A stretch of 64,000 bases of DNA, from the NCBI GenBank assembly GCA_003586115.2, contig QVOM02000042.1, positions 71,531,447 through 71,595,446 of the forward strand, written 5' to 3'. Positions 1 through 13,275 of the stretch are shown in pieces. A model generated the notes under the pieces. The model made no database searches. It was given only the letters and a program-made list of their open reading frames with translations, and was not told the origin of the DNA. Position 1 is the first letter of the stretch. Each line of letters starts with the position of its first letter. Origin of the DNA: Salvator merianae. Its lineage: Eukaryota > Chordata > Lepidosauria > Squamata > Teiidae. A program made the position numbers and the translations under genes.

Positions 1-560
1 CTCATACATGTGCCTCATCTTGACTGTAAGACTACCATGCTGAAAGTTAGGGAGACGAGTTGACTTGCAAGACAGAATTTCTATTCTTCTGCTATGCTCC
101 AGGAGGGAGGTCCTACTTGGAATATTGCCTTCAGAGGAAATAGAAAGGCAAGATGGAAGTAGAACATTCTGTATGGCCCTTAATGCTTATGCATAACAAT
201 TTCAGAAGCACTACAGGGTGTATCTGTTTTATCTGGCTTTTGGAGATGCAATTTTCTTTGCTGCTGCTGTTTTAATGTTTGTTTGTATGCTATGTACTTT
301 CTACCTGTCAGATATGTGAGGATTTAACAGAAATTGCTTTTAACACTTTTCCATTTTTATGTATTTGCATTGTATTTTTTAAAAAAATGAGATTAGCCAC
401 TCTGTGCTTTGGGGAGGGCTATGCATTTGTAGATGCAAATAAAAATAATGATCATTATTTAAAAGGAATCATGTTCAGATCAGGTCACTGTTTAACAGGA
501 GTGGAAATTCACTGCTTGAACAGAAGCCAAATAAAATTAAATAAGTAAAAAAATTTAAAA
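1..560. other. Unannotated AT-rich sequence
   Basis: No recognisable gene or repeat is visible. The stretch is AT-rich with short poly-A/T runs. An 89-codon open frame at 279-548 has low-complexity composition typical of chance, and nothing in it resembles a known domain. Confidence 0.5.
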
Positions 561-642
561 GCCTAGACCTGACTGCAGAGCATAGTCATAAAACTTGGTG
601 GCATTCACTCTGTTTGGAACACTTTGCTGCAGGTTGTTTCTA

Positions 643-751
643 CTGTGGCCCTCCAGATGTTTCTGAATTATAGCTCCCAGTATATCTTGTATTGTCTGGG
701 TTGTCTGGGGTTCCTGAGAGCTACAGTTCAGGAACATCTGGAGGGCCACAG
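643..751. mobile_element. Foldback MITE with GGCCCTCCAGATGTT arms
   Basis: The left arm (about 643-679) and right arm (about 714-751) are inverted copies of each other, both carrying CTGTGGCCCTCCAGATGTT-like sequence followed by an A/T-rich stretch ending near AGCTCYCAG. The loop is about 35 bases. This matches my recollection of a very common reptilian interspersed foldback element whose arms include the phrase GGGAGTTGTAGTTC. No target-site duplication could be fixed because the outer ends are decayed. It carries no coding capacity. Confidence 0.6.
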
Positions 752-775
752 CTGGACCACCCTACACTACAAAAC

Positions 776-3480
776 CACATGCACACTCCTTCACATAAGT
801 GACCCGGCAAGGTTTGCTCAACCTCTGAAGGATCAAAATAACACTTAGAAATAATAACAAAGCAACAGCTATAACAAATAATTATGTGGACATATGTGGA
901 CCTTTGCTGAATATCAGTGCATGAGATTAACATGCAATCATGTTGTGTTGCTGATCCTGTTTGAAAGGAAGCACTGCCTCTTAAGCATTGATAACATTTC
1001 ATTCTTCCATGACAGAAGTCATGTCCACAAAGGTGAAAGGTTGATATGATCTGAGGATGAGTAACAACAGCATTTTTTTCTTCAGGCAAAAAGTGAAAAT
1101 AGCAGTCACATGCTGGAGATTTCTAATCACTTCAGCCTTCATTCCATGGAAACAAATATCTGCTCATTTCAATGCAATTCTCTTATACTAATGAGTTTGT
1201 TTCAGAGAAGCTAGAATGTCTCACAGCGATCTATGTGCACACTTCTAATATTGGAAGCATGCTCTCTTTTTCATGATGGTGCCAAAAATCATTTGCCAAA
1301 GACCTCAGACAATTGTATCTGCCATGTTTGAGAATCTTCCTAATAGTTTTTGCCATACTGAAAATTATTCCTGAAAATCGCTCTGATTACCAATACTAGT
1401 ACCTCTTTGTGGTTTAATGAGCCATTGATTCAGTCAAAGAATGATTTAAGAATACTACTGTGCAGAAATAGGGTGGAAGACAAATTAGATCGTTCTTCTT
1501 AACTTTTGTTTCATGATTTGTGACTTTTTTTTTTTTTTTACTATTATGTGGTGTGATTTGAACTCCTACAATGCAGTACCTGTAACTCTCCTTGTTTTCC
1601 TTGCCTTGCTAGCAATAGAAAGCACTGGTGTCTGGCAAGCAAGTTTGTGGAAGGAGTAACCAGTGATTTGGAGTTTTGATGCATCGTGACACCAGTATGA
1701 TGGCATTATGGCAAACAGCTCTCTACACATAACACAAGCTTGGATGTGGGGCTTCAAGCTAGGGAGCCCTTATGTTGCTTTGAAGTTAAGATTCTGATCT
1801 CACTTTATAGTATCATAAGGGCTGCCCAAAACCTGGATGTGTGGACAGTTATACAATACCTGTATGATACCAGTGCCATGATTAAGTGTGGATCTGGCCT
1901 AAACCCCATTTATTAACAGATACTGTCGAAACTACATTTGCCATAGTGTCCTGACTTCAAAGGCTGTCAGCAAATCACCAGTTAATGTCTCCCAATACAC
2001 TTGAACACCAACAACTTTTAAAATCTTATGACACATAAAAAACATAAGCCACCTCCTAAGAATTCTTCTGCCTGTTTAAGAAAGTTAGACTATGAATGTT
2101 TTCATCTATGGAACAAATATTTTTTGTTTTCTTTTTGATGCTACTGTTTTTGCAAAGGTTCGTGCTTGTAGGCTATCTGAAAAGATGCATGTGTGAATGG
2201 CAAAATAAGTGTTTGCAAAGTTCTAAAAAATTATCTGCCCCAAGTAGCTGGGCAGACTGCAATGAACTACTTTGATAGCTTCCCAAGAATAGCTTCCAGT
2301 ACAGCTACAATAAGACTAATCACTACCAGAACTACACTGACCTTCTTTACATGAAGGCCTTGGGTTTTTGCTTTGTATAGTATCTCCATGCCAACAATCA
2401 TCTCCCGTGGTTCCTGAGAAAAGCTTGAGGAAGAAAAGAAGAGGGCAAACAACTGAGAGAAAGGAATCCAGGACTGAATTTTGAGCTTCACCTGGTAAGT
2501 AATGTCAGCATAATGAATATATGGCACCAAAAGTTAAGACAGACCCTTGTCCCCTAGTAGGCAGTAAATGAAGTTGTCGCTGATATGTTGTCCAAATCAT
2601 AAAAAACAGGTCCTAAAAATTTCAGCAGGCAATAATCTTCCAGGAAGAAAATCCACAAAATGTGCAAAGTTCCTCTTCCATAATTGACATGTCACCTGCT
2701 TCACCACATAATTCTTTTCTTTTCAGTGAATTCAGATGAAGAAGATGTGGATATAAGGACTCGCTAATACTTTGGTTTGGGCCTTCTGGCTTTCTGATCC
2801 TCTTTTCCTGGTTCTATTTCCTCCTCATATTGTACTAAGTCAAAAACTTAAGTCATACTCCACTCTATGAAAACCACAATAGAGAGAGGAAAAAAAAAAT
2901 TAACACTTTAACTATAGCTAGTCCTTCTAATACCTTCTAATGAAAAGTAAAACTCATCGGATAATGCGTTGTTGTCCCCATAAAGTCTGGTGTGACTTTT
3001 GCAATTTTATGCAGCTGTCCTGTTCCTCCTAGCATTGCTGATGAAATTCTCAAAACCATTACTGATTGACACATTCTACTGCAAAAATATTTACTTGGAA
3101 GGTGGAGAAGAAGTGACAGCATTAGTATTTAAGAAGAAACTAACACTAAGAGGCCTCTATTTATGAGTGGCCCACATCAACCTGATCTATTTGTTTTTAT
3201 TCATGTTTTCAAGTAGCGGACTTTGCCAGTCCATAAGCTTCTGCATTTCAGCCAGCTCTACATAACAGTTAGAGTTCAAAACAATAATGAAAAGAGTTGT
3301 GTTCACATGCAGTTTAAAATACTAGCTTAGAAATGGTTCACAAATGAGGTTGTTCACTGTTATGAGAACTGCTCCAGACGCATGTTTTAGCTGTGTTCCC
3401 ACTAGCAAGCAATTTTTAAAGAACAGCTGTTTAGATTTAACTGATAATGGTTTGGAGCTAATCCAGACTGAGAAGGAGGC
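776..3480. other. Unannotated region, no gene recognised
   Basis: About 2.7 kb of ordinary AT-rich vertebrate noncoding sequence. Open frames here (122 codons at most, 721-1089 on the minus strand) show no domain and overlap the adjacent foldback element. I see no convincing repeat or exon. Confidence 0.5.
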
Positions 3481-3484
3481 ACTT

Positions 3485-4180
3485 CGCTGATCTTAATACA
3501 AAGTTTCTTTATTTATTAAAATTTTAAAAGGTGTACAAGAAACAACAGTATTAAATGTTTCAAAGTTGGACAAATTAGTCAAACAGCAAAGCAACTCAAA
3601 GAGTGAGATTCCCATATAACTAGGAGAGAGAGAAAGAGAGAGAGGGAGAGAGAGAGAGGGAGTGTTTTCACTGTTCCTGTGGCAAAAAGACACAGAGTAA
3701 AACTAAAAGGTCCTGTGGTCTCTCAGGCTCAAGGCAAGGCAGAGACCAAAGTGAGGAGAAAGCAAAATGAAGAGAAAAAACATTAAAGGAAATGAGGCTA
3801 AACCTTTATTGGGGTTTTCTATTGAAGAGGGGAGATTTTCACAGAGGCAAAAAGTTACAAAAGTGTGCAATCACATAACTCAGGGCTTTGCTAAAAGACA
3901 CACAATCTCTGGAATGAGTTCCCAGCATTCCCGTGAATTAGCCTCCTTGAAGTCATGGGGTGGAGGTCAGGCATCCTGGGCCTTTGCTTGCTGATTTAGC
4001 TCAGAATTGGAAGATGATACGGGTCTTCCCTGGCTCAGTGGTTCAGCTTCCTCAAAAGCAGTGATTTTAGTAGGGAACTCTAAGTGCAAAGCCAGTATAC
4101 AGCAGGAACCAACACGCAGCAGCAGCAATACCTCCCAGAGGATAAAATGAGGAGAAAGCTAGAATTTCTCCCAGATCAAT
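3485..4180. other. Unclassified A-rich region, possible old repeat
   Basis: This stretch begins with TTTCTTTATTTATTAAAATTTT-like sequence, contains a purine microsatellite, and continues into purine-rich, gag/LTR-flavoured composition with several AAAGGNAAATGAG-like runs. It looks like a decayed interspersed repeat, perhaps LTR-derived, but I found no paired long terminal repeat, primer-binding site or coding remnant. The classification is open. Confidence 0.2.
3623..3662 (+). repeat. (GA)n microsatellite
   Basis: About 40 bases of nearly pure AG dinucleotides with a few A and G interruptions. The reverse strand gives a Ser/Leu-rich open frame that is an artefact of the repeat. Confidence 0.85.
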
Positions 4181-4779
4181 AGTGGCTTCTGGAGCAAATG
4201 GTGCCTCTCTGGGCAAGAGAGCAAGATGGTACACAGAGAGGTTTGCTTTTGATGTCTCCTCAATGGAAGCAGAAGAAGTTCAACCATTGTTGAATCTTGG
4301 ATGTGGGGTGGACTTTAGTGGAATCAAGAACCACAGTTCAGCTCTTGAAGTAATGTGGAGCAGACTTTGAGCACAACCAAAAGACCCTGAATGGAGGGAA
4401 GCACCTAAAATAGCCTTAGGGAATGGGGACAGATATATGGGAAGAAAAGGCATTTTTTTAAAAAAAAGATTTTTAAGCATTCAGGTTTTTCAAAAACAAC
4501 TGTAGTGATTAAATCAGCTATCTATTTGTGTACCCAGATTAGCATATTTTTACAGCTGCTCTTGCCCAAGGCATGAACTCTTAACAGTTTACATGTTGTC
4601 TTCCTGCAACTGTTTGCCAGGATGAAATTATGGCACAAAATAGAAACAGGCATTGTTGAAGATTTTGAGTCGGTGGATGCAGCAAGGGAGGGATGTATCA
4701 TGATGATGGCATGGGTTCCAACTCCATGCTTACTGTTACCTGAAATGCAGCTCTGACCTGAGTGCAATGGTCCACTGCT

Positions 4780-4992
4780 GCAAATGGTCTCAGTCCAGAC
4801 CTCAAGATTCTAGAACACATGTACATCCTAAAGAAGTTATGTCACAACATTGCACACCAATTTGCTCCTCTCCCTTCTCATGAACATTCTAGAAAAGATG
4901 GGTTAGAGATGGGATGAAAGCACCAGGGCCACATACTACTGTCTCTAAGGTGCTTTTGAGCTTTTTTTTCTTCTTTCTGTCTGAACACAGCC
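4780..4992. mobile_element. MITE, GGCTGTGTTCA family (old copy)
   Basis: The right end reads TGTCTGAACACAGCC, whose complement matches the termini of better-preserved copies at 22356-22570 and 61779-61992. Internal sequence is shared too: CTCATGAACATTCTA, then GGGCCACATACTACTGTCTC, then AAGGTGCTTTTGAG. The left end is decayed and its position is estimated from the approximately 215-bp length of the other copies. Confidence 0.55.
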
Positions 4993-5088
4993 AAAATTAC
5001 CATCTTACACCTTCAAACCTGTTTGACCACATACCATACTAGAATAGAGGGAATAGAGGCAACAATATGGGGCTTTCACTAACCAACC

Positions 5089-5425
5089 TAGAATGGTATA
5101 ATTATACCATTCTAAGCTGGTCAAGACCCAGTGGCATGGCAGCCATTTGCACTGCGAGTGCTTGAATGGCCCTGTACCAGGTCCTTGTACTGTGAATACA
5201 GTTCCAATCTATATGACAGTGGCCTTAGCAACATCCAGCTGTTGCCACTGTGATCAGGATAATGTGTGTGACTGCGCAGCTGCTGCTGTGCTGCCACACC
5301 ACTGCTTCACAGTGTTTGCACCTGGAAGAAGGTGTGAACGCTGCTGACCAGGAGTGATCTAGTTGCATTTTAGCTGTCCACAGTAGCAGCTGGGAACACC
5401 TGTAGGCATTACTGGACACTACAGA
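5089..5425. mobile_element. Foldback element, TTCACACCTGG family
   Basis: It opens with a perfect 26-base palindrome (5089-5114; each half TAGAATGGTATAA) and continues through GC-richer sequence with GTTTGCACCTGGAAGAAGG followed by GTGTGAACGC. The same order of features, with a weaker hairpin, occurs at 42868-43175, and a related copy lies at 39445-39775. These look like one non-autonomous DNA transposon family. The exact borders are uncertain. Confidence 0.45.
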
Positions 5426-7630
5426 GGTAGGGCCATGAAGTCACACTTATCCAATAAGCATCTGCTCACTCATTAATGAGCAAGTGTGAATAGGTCCTAT
5501 CTCTGGTAATTTTCACCAATTTGATGATCTCCAAATGTTTTGAATTATAAATCTTGACAGTTCTTGCATGCCAATTTTATACTAGTGAATGCTAATCTTA
5601 ACTATTCTTAAAAGCATTTATGTCTCTTTGGGGGGAAAAAATAGAAAAAGAAAAGAGTTGAAAGCATTGGGATTAACTAACCCCTTCCAGACTAGAAACC
5701 CATCACAGTGGCTGCCATTTTAATTTTCTTGCAGCATAAGAGAGAAAGAGCAAGAGAAGCATTTTGTTTTCTCAAATGTGGATTCTGTACTTCAGGGCAT
5801 AAAATACCTGTGGATTCCTACATTCTGTCCATACCATGTGCCCTGAACCTAATATGTGAACTGAAGGAGGATCAGATCATTGTAGGCACTATGCCTGAAA
5901 GTTCATAACACATGTCTACAAAAAAAAAAAAAAAAAAGGTGCCAAGGTTTTTTGAATGGGTTTAGGGTATTTTTGAGGGTGCTGAATTCAAAAATCCCAT
6001 TACTTTTGCTGAATTGGTTCTGGTTATGAGATAATGGACATCCATGAAAATAATGCATTCCCCCAATGCAACTTGTGCGTGATAACAAATGCAATAGCTT
6101 TTGGGCTGTCTTTTGACTCTTTAACAGTGTCTTAGGTAATGAAATATCCCATATAATTATTTTGTATTTCAATTTGTAGTCCTACAATATTCTTGCAATT
6201 CTGAATGCTTTTCAAACGTGTAGCATTAATTAATTAATGAACTATTAAATATCTCAGAAACTAGAGCCAATCTGGCAAAACTGAAGTCATACTCTTAATC
6301 AGCATCATAAACTTAATATAAAACACCATTCAGACATCGTTGACACCAAAATCACTGTATACCAGTGTAATCATAAAACAGATCCCCCACTTCTTACAGG
6401 AGTCTGATAATCCTATTAATCATTCATACTATGCATAGAAAAGAAGAGATGACAGATTAAGGGACATGACATCCAACCGTTTGGCTTCCGTGACCTGCTA
6501 GCCATGGTGAAGAATGTATGCCAAGATACATAGTGTTGTTTATATAGTGCAAAATATGTATGTGTTTTTGTGTTCACAAGGCATATTTATCTGTGGAATG
6601 GGAGACTTACTGCTGGGGTTGAGATTACAGAACATACATTTTCACAGGTTTTAAGAATGAGGCTTAAATTGCTTCCTACCACTATGCCTGGAGTGGGAAG
6701 GAGTGTCGTATTTATTTAAAGCTGTCTCACGTACTATATGGAAGTATGAATTGCATAGAAACAGGTGGGAAAAGTTCTTGGAAAATGGAAAATTTAAAGG
6801 GAAGTACCAAGAGATCTTCTTTTTTTTTTTTCCCAGCCAGGAAGCTGGCAGCAGTAATGCTAGCCTGGATGATGTGGAAACATTTTGGCCTTACTGTGTA
6901 CTGCTTTGTTAACACTGGGCTTGTTGCCCAAGAGCTGTGGAGAAATAAAGGAATTCATTTGCTGCCATGTTTTGTAAGCGTAGATATGCCAGAGTTCCCA
7001 CCTTGCTGATGCTGCCATCCAGAATGCTGTCAGCCTACGCTATTAGGACACATGAGTAATGTTGCATCTTCTATAGTGGGAAAGGTAGCAATCTTCTCCT
7101 GGCACCTTAGGTTATCTTATGTTGAAGCAGCACGGTGCTGCTGAATGTGGATCAAGCACCCTCCTACTAGCTTTGTGTCTATGCATTTTCACAAGTGCAT
7201 TGCCAATGTAGGGATCCAATCCAGCCTAGGACCCTAACTCAGATGTGGAAGAAACTTAACCCATTGTCTGATCCTGTTGTCAAAATGTGAACTGGGCTCC
7301 CAACACTTACTATTTGCATGAAGGGATAACCCTCAACTCCTTTCAGTGGAAGTTTTTTGCCCTTTCTGTACTTACCTGTGGCTCTAGGGCAAACAGCACG
7401 ATATAGCCTATCAGTCTTCTTTGAGAACGTTGGTGTGTGTGTATGCTTGTTGGTCTACACCTCAGCTGTGCCCGTTTGGGGCTGTAGTCCCCTTACCCCA
7501 ACAATGACCCACACCATCATCAACTTTGCCATTCATACCACACAACTTCATTGTGGGACACATACTATTGTGGGTGTCTGGGGGAAGGTGAGGTGGAGTC
7601 CATTTGTTGACCACTAACTTCACTGTTGTG
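5425..7630. other. Unannotated region with homopolymer runs
   Basis: AT-rich noncoding sequence with an A18 run near 5921 and a T-rich run near 6820. No domain-bearing open frame or clear repeat was recognised. Confidence 0.4.
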
Positions 7631-7639
7631 AATAATGAT

Positions 7640-8142
7640 GCCTTTTCACATTCCCCCCTTTCCACTGAGCTCTACCTCTTGTACGCTGCTTTGAAATCGC
7701 ACAATTGCACAATTGCACAAAAAATGCAATTACAAAGGAGAAGACCTGGTGTCAAGAAGCTTTGCTGTGTGGTAGATGTGAAACTGAAATTGTGCTTGGA
7801 TGGATACAGGCTGGATGGGGAGAAGCAACTTACAGTGAAAGAGCAGTAGTGCCACCAAGATAATCCATGTTCTGATGTGGCAGCAGGGAAATACAAAGGC
7901 TGGGGTTTCCCACCCCTGTGAAGTCAAGATTTGAATGTTGGGACTGCATCCAACCACTGACTGCACAGGGAGGGGAATTTGGTGAGGGGTGGAGAGAGAA
8001 AGGGACGGTTTTCCCATGCTGAGTAAGTCCAAATTGAGTTTGTCTTATAATATAAATGTGGGAATGACTGGAACACGTGCTTGATCTTCATCCCCCCCAT
8101 ATGAATTATCCCTATGATGTCTGACTGCACCCTTAAAGTTAA
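7640..8142 (+). mobile_element. Decayed partial copy of the 31.3-32.4 kb element
   Basis: Colinear similarity to the right half of the element at 31306-32382: a pyrimidine tract followed by a TTTGAAATCGCACAATTGC segment, then TAATCCATGTTCTGA, a GGGACTGCA-CCAA block, TGACTGCA-AGGGAGG, and a right end GATGTCTGACTGCA. CpG sites of the other copy are mostly TG or CA here, for example the CRE-like TGACGTCA is TGAAGTCA. This is the expected decay of an older insertion. Confidence 0.6.
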
Positions 8143-8884
8143 CCTACCCATAATGATGACAGTTAAAATCATCATATTCATCATCATGATTCTATATCTC
8201 ATTGAACACATATTTATAGAAACAGAGTTCAAGACTAGTCTTCAAGGAATATTATTAATAGTATCAAAACTGGGACTTGCAAAAAAAAAAAATAAAATGC
8301 AGTATTTTTTCATTCCCTATCAGGATGTTCACTTATCTATGAAGTTTACAAAAATGTACAATAGTTTTGATTACTGTAATCTGTGTGAAGCTAGTAACAT
8401 TATGTTACAGATGTATAGAAAACAATTACTATACTGCACACATTCTGCAATGCTTATGAATTATATTTTGCATAGATGTTCAACAGTATTTTAGTTTAAT
8501 GTATCAAGTGGTGGGGGGTTGAAGTATATAGAATACATCAGTTTTACAAATTTCAAGTTCTTTGTTAATTCAGTATTTGCCTTTAAAATGTAGCATATAT
8601 GTTGCCTGGATGCAAACCCTTCTTTCTCCAAGGTCAGAAAAACAGCAGATGAGGTACTAAAACCATCTTTAGGACATACTGCTTCAAGCAGAGTTGAAGA
8701 AGTCACATGATTATTTCTTAACACTTTTTAAACTAATTACATACTAAGTCAGCTAGAGAATTATAAAAACTCTAGTTCAGTCTTGTCTGTGGAAAATTAG
8801 TCCATAGATTGCCAGTATAATATCCTTCAGGTGTTGCTGCTGGATTATAATATCTATATGTCCTGGCCATTTGACATGGACTAG

Positions 8885-9140
8885 ACTAGTGTCAGATGGA
8901 CTTTTTTTTTCTTTTATCAGCCTTTTGAGAAAAGTGTCCTTTCCACAGACACACAAAAATGCCATTCAGACAGACTGAGTGCCCCAAAGCCTATGTCAAT
9001 TTTCTACACTGCAGTCTTCACTTGATTCCAAGTCTGGCAATGCTTTCCTTGACAATTGGCCTACTTGCTAATTGTCCTCTTATTTGCCCAGTTTTCCATG
9101 GCTCTGATTGGTTGTTCAAGCATAGCAACTGTTCCCATGC
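8885..9140 (+). mobile_element. MITE fragment, TGATCACAC family
   Basis: Colinear with 25439-25695 over CATTCA-ACAG, a TTTCCTTGACAA block and CCATGGCTCTGATTGGTTGTTCA. The complete relative at 50042-50448 shares the 5' half. Only part of the element survives, without clear ends. Confidence 0.45.
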
Positions 9141-10049
9141 TGCCCAATCTGACTAAAACAAAGAGATGCCTTTGGTGTTATGAAACCCGAGTTGAGGAAG
9201 AGGTACCCATTCCCAGACTTCAAAATGGGGTAAGGCAAATCCAGGGAGAATATGTTTGTTATTACAGCCTCAAATTCACTCAGAGGATGCCTTGTTAAGT
9301 GTGTCTGATTGCACATTAGTATATCTATGTTTATGACAGTGACACATTTAGACTTAATTGTATGGTGGTTTGACCTGAAAGTTTTATCATTATATTCACC
9401 ATTTGTGAGAACTAAAGTAATTCTGCAATCTTAAAAGTCTTAAAAATCAGGGATGCCCCCATGGACACCTAACTGGCAATGATGAATGCTACCTACTATC
9501 CAATCCACAAAACAATTGATAATTCAAGTGATTTCTTAAGAATTTGTAAACTTTTTCACCAAGCTCCACTGGTTTCTATGGGAACTTTGGAAAAAAAATT
9601 AAAAATCCTTACAAGATTGCCAGATGGGATGATGTTTCATGGGTTATGTATAGGGCATCCTGTCCAACCTGGACAAATTGAAACAAAACTAAAACACACC
9701 ACTGGATTATAGAACTTTTAATCAGTGTAGACAGCAATTAATTAAGAGTTAAATTTTTCAGCCCATAACTTGTTTGGAATTTGGGGGCCACACAATGGGT
9801 ACCAATCTCTTTAGTTGTATTTTCCTTTAGTCAGTAGACAGAGACCTTGGAAGTTTTGAAAGTGGCAAGGGGAGCCCACAGACATATTACTTTGTTTCAG
9901 AACAACATTTGTGACTCCTACTCTGTCTCCAGACAGCACCCAGAAATTCTAGAAATGAAATTAATGCTGGCATTTTACCACAATGTGGGATGTCAGACTC
10001 AGTGCAGGCTCATCAGACATAGCATCGGGCTTAATTTCCAGAAGTTCAC
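9141..10049. other. Unannotated region
   Basis: Ordinary noncoding sequence. No repeat or exon was recognised. Confidence 0.4.
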
Positions 10050-10118
10050 CATCCTCCCTCCCTCTCCCTCTCTCTCTCTTTCTTTCTTTTTCCCTCTTTC
10101 TTTCTTTCTTTCTTTCCT

Positions 10119-10174
<56 letters not shown>

Positions 10175-10176
10175 TC
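10050..10176 (+). repeat. Pyrimidine microsatellite, (CCCT/CT)n to (TTTC)n
   Basis: A CT-rich lead-in passes into a long, almost pure TTTC array (about 10100-10176). All overlapping open frames, poly Phe-Leu-Ser on one strand and Lys-Glu-Arg on the other, are artefacts of the repeat. Confidence 0.95.
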
Positions 10177-13100
10177 ACATTCATGATACGGTGTAGTAAG
10201 TTGAATCCAATGCTGTTTAAGAGGAGCCCTGCCAGATGCCCAATTGTATGTTAACATGCTGGAATATTAACAACAGTGTGGGACCTCCCGCTCTATGTTT
10301 AATAAGAATTTTGCCAGTGATTGGGGCCACGGTCATACCACAAGAAATTAATATAGATTAGGTCACTGGGGGGACTTACAACAGTTTTGGCCAGATCACA
10401 CCCTTCTAAAGTTAATGTTCAACAAGGCCATCTTCATTATACACGTGTTTGTGCTTCTGCAGCCTCAGTCCAGTAAGAAGGTAGCAGTGAGTGACAAGCA
10501 CCATCTTGCAGGCACTGAAAGTGATTAGGAGTCCAGGAAGGTAGTCCCGTTCGACATTGAGGGGTGTTCCTGAGCATTATTATAGTTCCCCATACATCAC
10601 CTCCTCCTCCCCCTGATTTCCATGTTCATGCACATGATCTTCTTTTCAGTGCTTGTGTGTTCAATGCTACCCCCAACCCATCTCTTCCCTACTTCCTATC
10701 TTATCTTCAGGGACAGATTCTTCTCTCCCTCCTGACTCATGATCTCAGGAAGCAATTGGCTGGACAAAGTTAGAGAAACCCTCCCTCTGCCCAGTCAGCA
10801 AAGTACAGGAACTGCCCCTAGTAGTTCTCTGATCACACTCTGAAAAAAAGAATCAGGCTAAGGAACAGAAATGGATTCAGTGCTGGGTTAACCAGTGCTG
10901 AAAGGGAAGTCATAATTTGGATATAAATTGGAATGGCCTTTTTCAGTGTGATCCTCAGGACCACAGATTGCCTGAAGATGTCTTGTTTAACAGGTGTGAC
11001 CATAGCCTGAATGTCAGAGCCCTAGCATGATGTTGCAACTGTCTGCTGGCTTCATCATGATGTTAGCAACCTGACAGCATATTAACACATCTAGCAGCCC
11101 CCAAAACCTAACAATAAATGTTATTGATGAAATGCATTGAATGCCAGCTATATGTACACATTTTGGTTATGTCTAAGTACTGAAGCATTCTGAATTAAGT
11201 AAATCCAGAAGTAGTGGAATTAATTGTTTCTTATTATCTGACAAAAGGTTTTGTTGGGTCATTTAAAAGAGGTCATAGAAAAGTAGATTTAGAATTAATA
11301 TTTGATTTATTGTCATGTGCACCAGTTTGTAATGTAGCTTACTGGAAGACCCCCCAGACATTCCAACTGCTTCAGAGTAGCTTTAGAACTTGATTTTCAC
11401 CTGTGGTTTCAGAAATTAGATTGGTATGTTTGTTGAACTATGGACTTGTAAAATAAAATTTTGGAAATATTTTTGAACTTGCAACACTTTTTTCTTTTCC
11501 ATGCTATGATTCCAAAAGGGTTTCATCTTTTCTTCTTCTTTTATGTGCGCATATGCTTGCATTAAATAATCTAGTTATCATTCATAATAAAAAATGTATA
11601 TACATTAAACAAGCTGCATTTTTGAGCAGAGAAAGAAAGAAGGTGGAAGTGGAAGAATAAATGCCCAGCACAGAAGCCTCTATATGATAGTGACAAGCAG
11701 TTTAGTTTAACGGTCTTCATCCTGTGATTCAAATGATGGCCATGCTGATTTAATCCTAATCCCACACTGGCTTTCTGTTGCTTAGGTCTTGCTATCAGTT
11801 CAAGCCGAGAGCTGGAATCCTAGCTACTGGCAAAGCAATGTATCACAAATACCTACAGCTGTTTTAATAAACAAAACTGTGTGCTACGTCTGAAATTACT
11901 TTTTCTAACTGTTTCTCTAGTAAATTAAATGCCTGTAGGATGGTGTCAGAAGATTTAATTATAGCATTTACTGAATATCAGCAGGACAGTCTATCCTGTA
12001 TGCTAGTCGCTTCAGCCAAATGAGGGATGGTTTGCCAGCCCACAAAGCAAAATTCATCCAGCTGGAGCCAGGATGGGTTGATTATCATTATACACACAGC
12101 TTTGGGGGCCAAATCCGTCCCCAGTGTAATTACATTAAATACTGGAAAATCCTCATTTCCAACCTCCCTCCAGAATGAAGAGTGTTGAGGAGGCTTAGCG
12201 AGGATATGAACTGCCCATTCATAATTTCAAGTGATGTGCCATAGACTATTGCCTGAGTTCTCAGCAGAAACATCATCTTATGGAGTATACCATGGATTAT
12301 CCTGTCCTTTGTCACTCATCTGAGATGCAGGATTACAGAAACTACTTAGATGTGCTGAGAGAATACAAAACTGGACATATATGAGGGTCATCTTAAAAAA
12401 AGACCTCTGTTAGGGTGCTATCAGGGGATAATTGCTGTGTTGTAATTCAACTCGAGTGATAAGTACATGTGACCTTGGATAAGGGACAAGGAATGTGGGG
12501 CTACGGTTGGAGTTTACTTTCAGTAAGCTAGCTTTGGACTTCATTCTATGGAAAATAGACACACTTTCCTCCAACTCCCCCCAGTCAATTTTATCTCTGG
12601 TGAAATTAGATTTTCAAGATTTTTGGAACGTTGGAGAAAAACTAGAAACAAATATGAAATTAATATATTCATTTTAGAAAATAATGTTTCTTTCAGCTCT
12701 ATCTTTTTTGTGGGGGAGACAGGAAAACCATCCTAACTCTGAGGTTATCAATAGTTCATAGTGAGCTGTAGCTATTTGATACATTCTATACATTGGCCAA
12801 ATTAACAGTGTTTAAAGGAACTCACACCCTGATAAATGCACAGCACTGCTGTTTATGAGGTAAGAAGATGTGAGATGACCTTCTTAGTGATGGCTCCCAG
12901 CCTATGGAAAGACCTTCAGATAATTGAAGCTTTATTCTGAGACAGTACAAAGTGAAAGACAGGTTTGCAAAAGGTATAATAATAAAAGCCTAGGAGAGAA
13001 AGAAAGAATCAAGAAGGCAAAGCATTCAACTTGACACCTCTTCTGCCTTCAGGGACACCAAATGAATGAAAGCAGGTGCACCCCTCTGACCACTGGCAAA

Positions 13101-13272
13101 CTGCACCTCCCAGACAGGTCTGTGTCGAAGTCCAAATTCATGGGGTTAGTTGTCTTGTTTTTATAGGTTGTGCAATTAGTACACATCTGCCATCCCTTCC
13201 TTGTTAAGAATAAGGAGGGATCTTGCCAAAGACAAGGCGGATTGATTGATCGAGGTCAGAGAAGATAGAATC
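10177..13272. other. Repeat-poor unique sequence
   Basis: About 3 kb with no transposon I can recognise. The sub-block 11880-12330 is complex, non-repetitive sequence with several TAATTA/ATTA cores (homeodomain-type sites) and looks like a possible conserved noncoding element, but conservation cannot be seen from one sequence. Confidence 0.4.
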
Positions 13273-13275
13273 ATC

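Noticed and set aside
721..1089. 122-codon open frame, minus strand
   Set aside because: Starts inside a foldback MITE and shows no recognisable domain.
3485..4180. Endogenous retrovirus or LTR
   Set aside because: The composition is suggestive, but no paired LTRs, primer-binding site or gag/pol remnants were found.
8114..8494. 126-codon open frame
   Set aside because: Ile/Met/Phe-rich translation of AT-rich DNA overlapping the end of a decayed transposon; no domain.
9961..10257. Lys/Glu/Arg-rich and Phe/Leu/Ser-rich frames at 10 kb
   Set aside because: They are translations of the TTTC/GAAA microsatellite.
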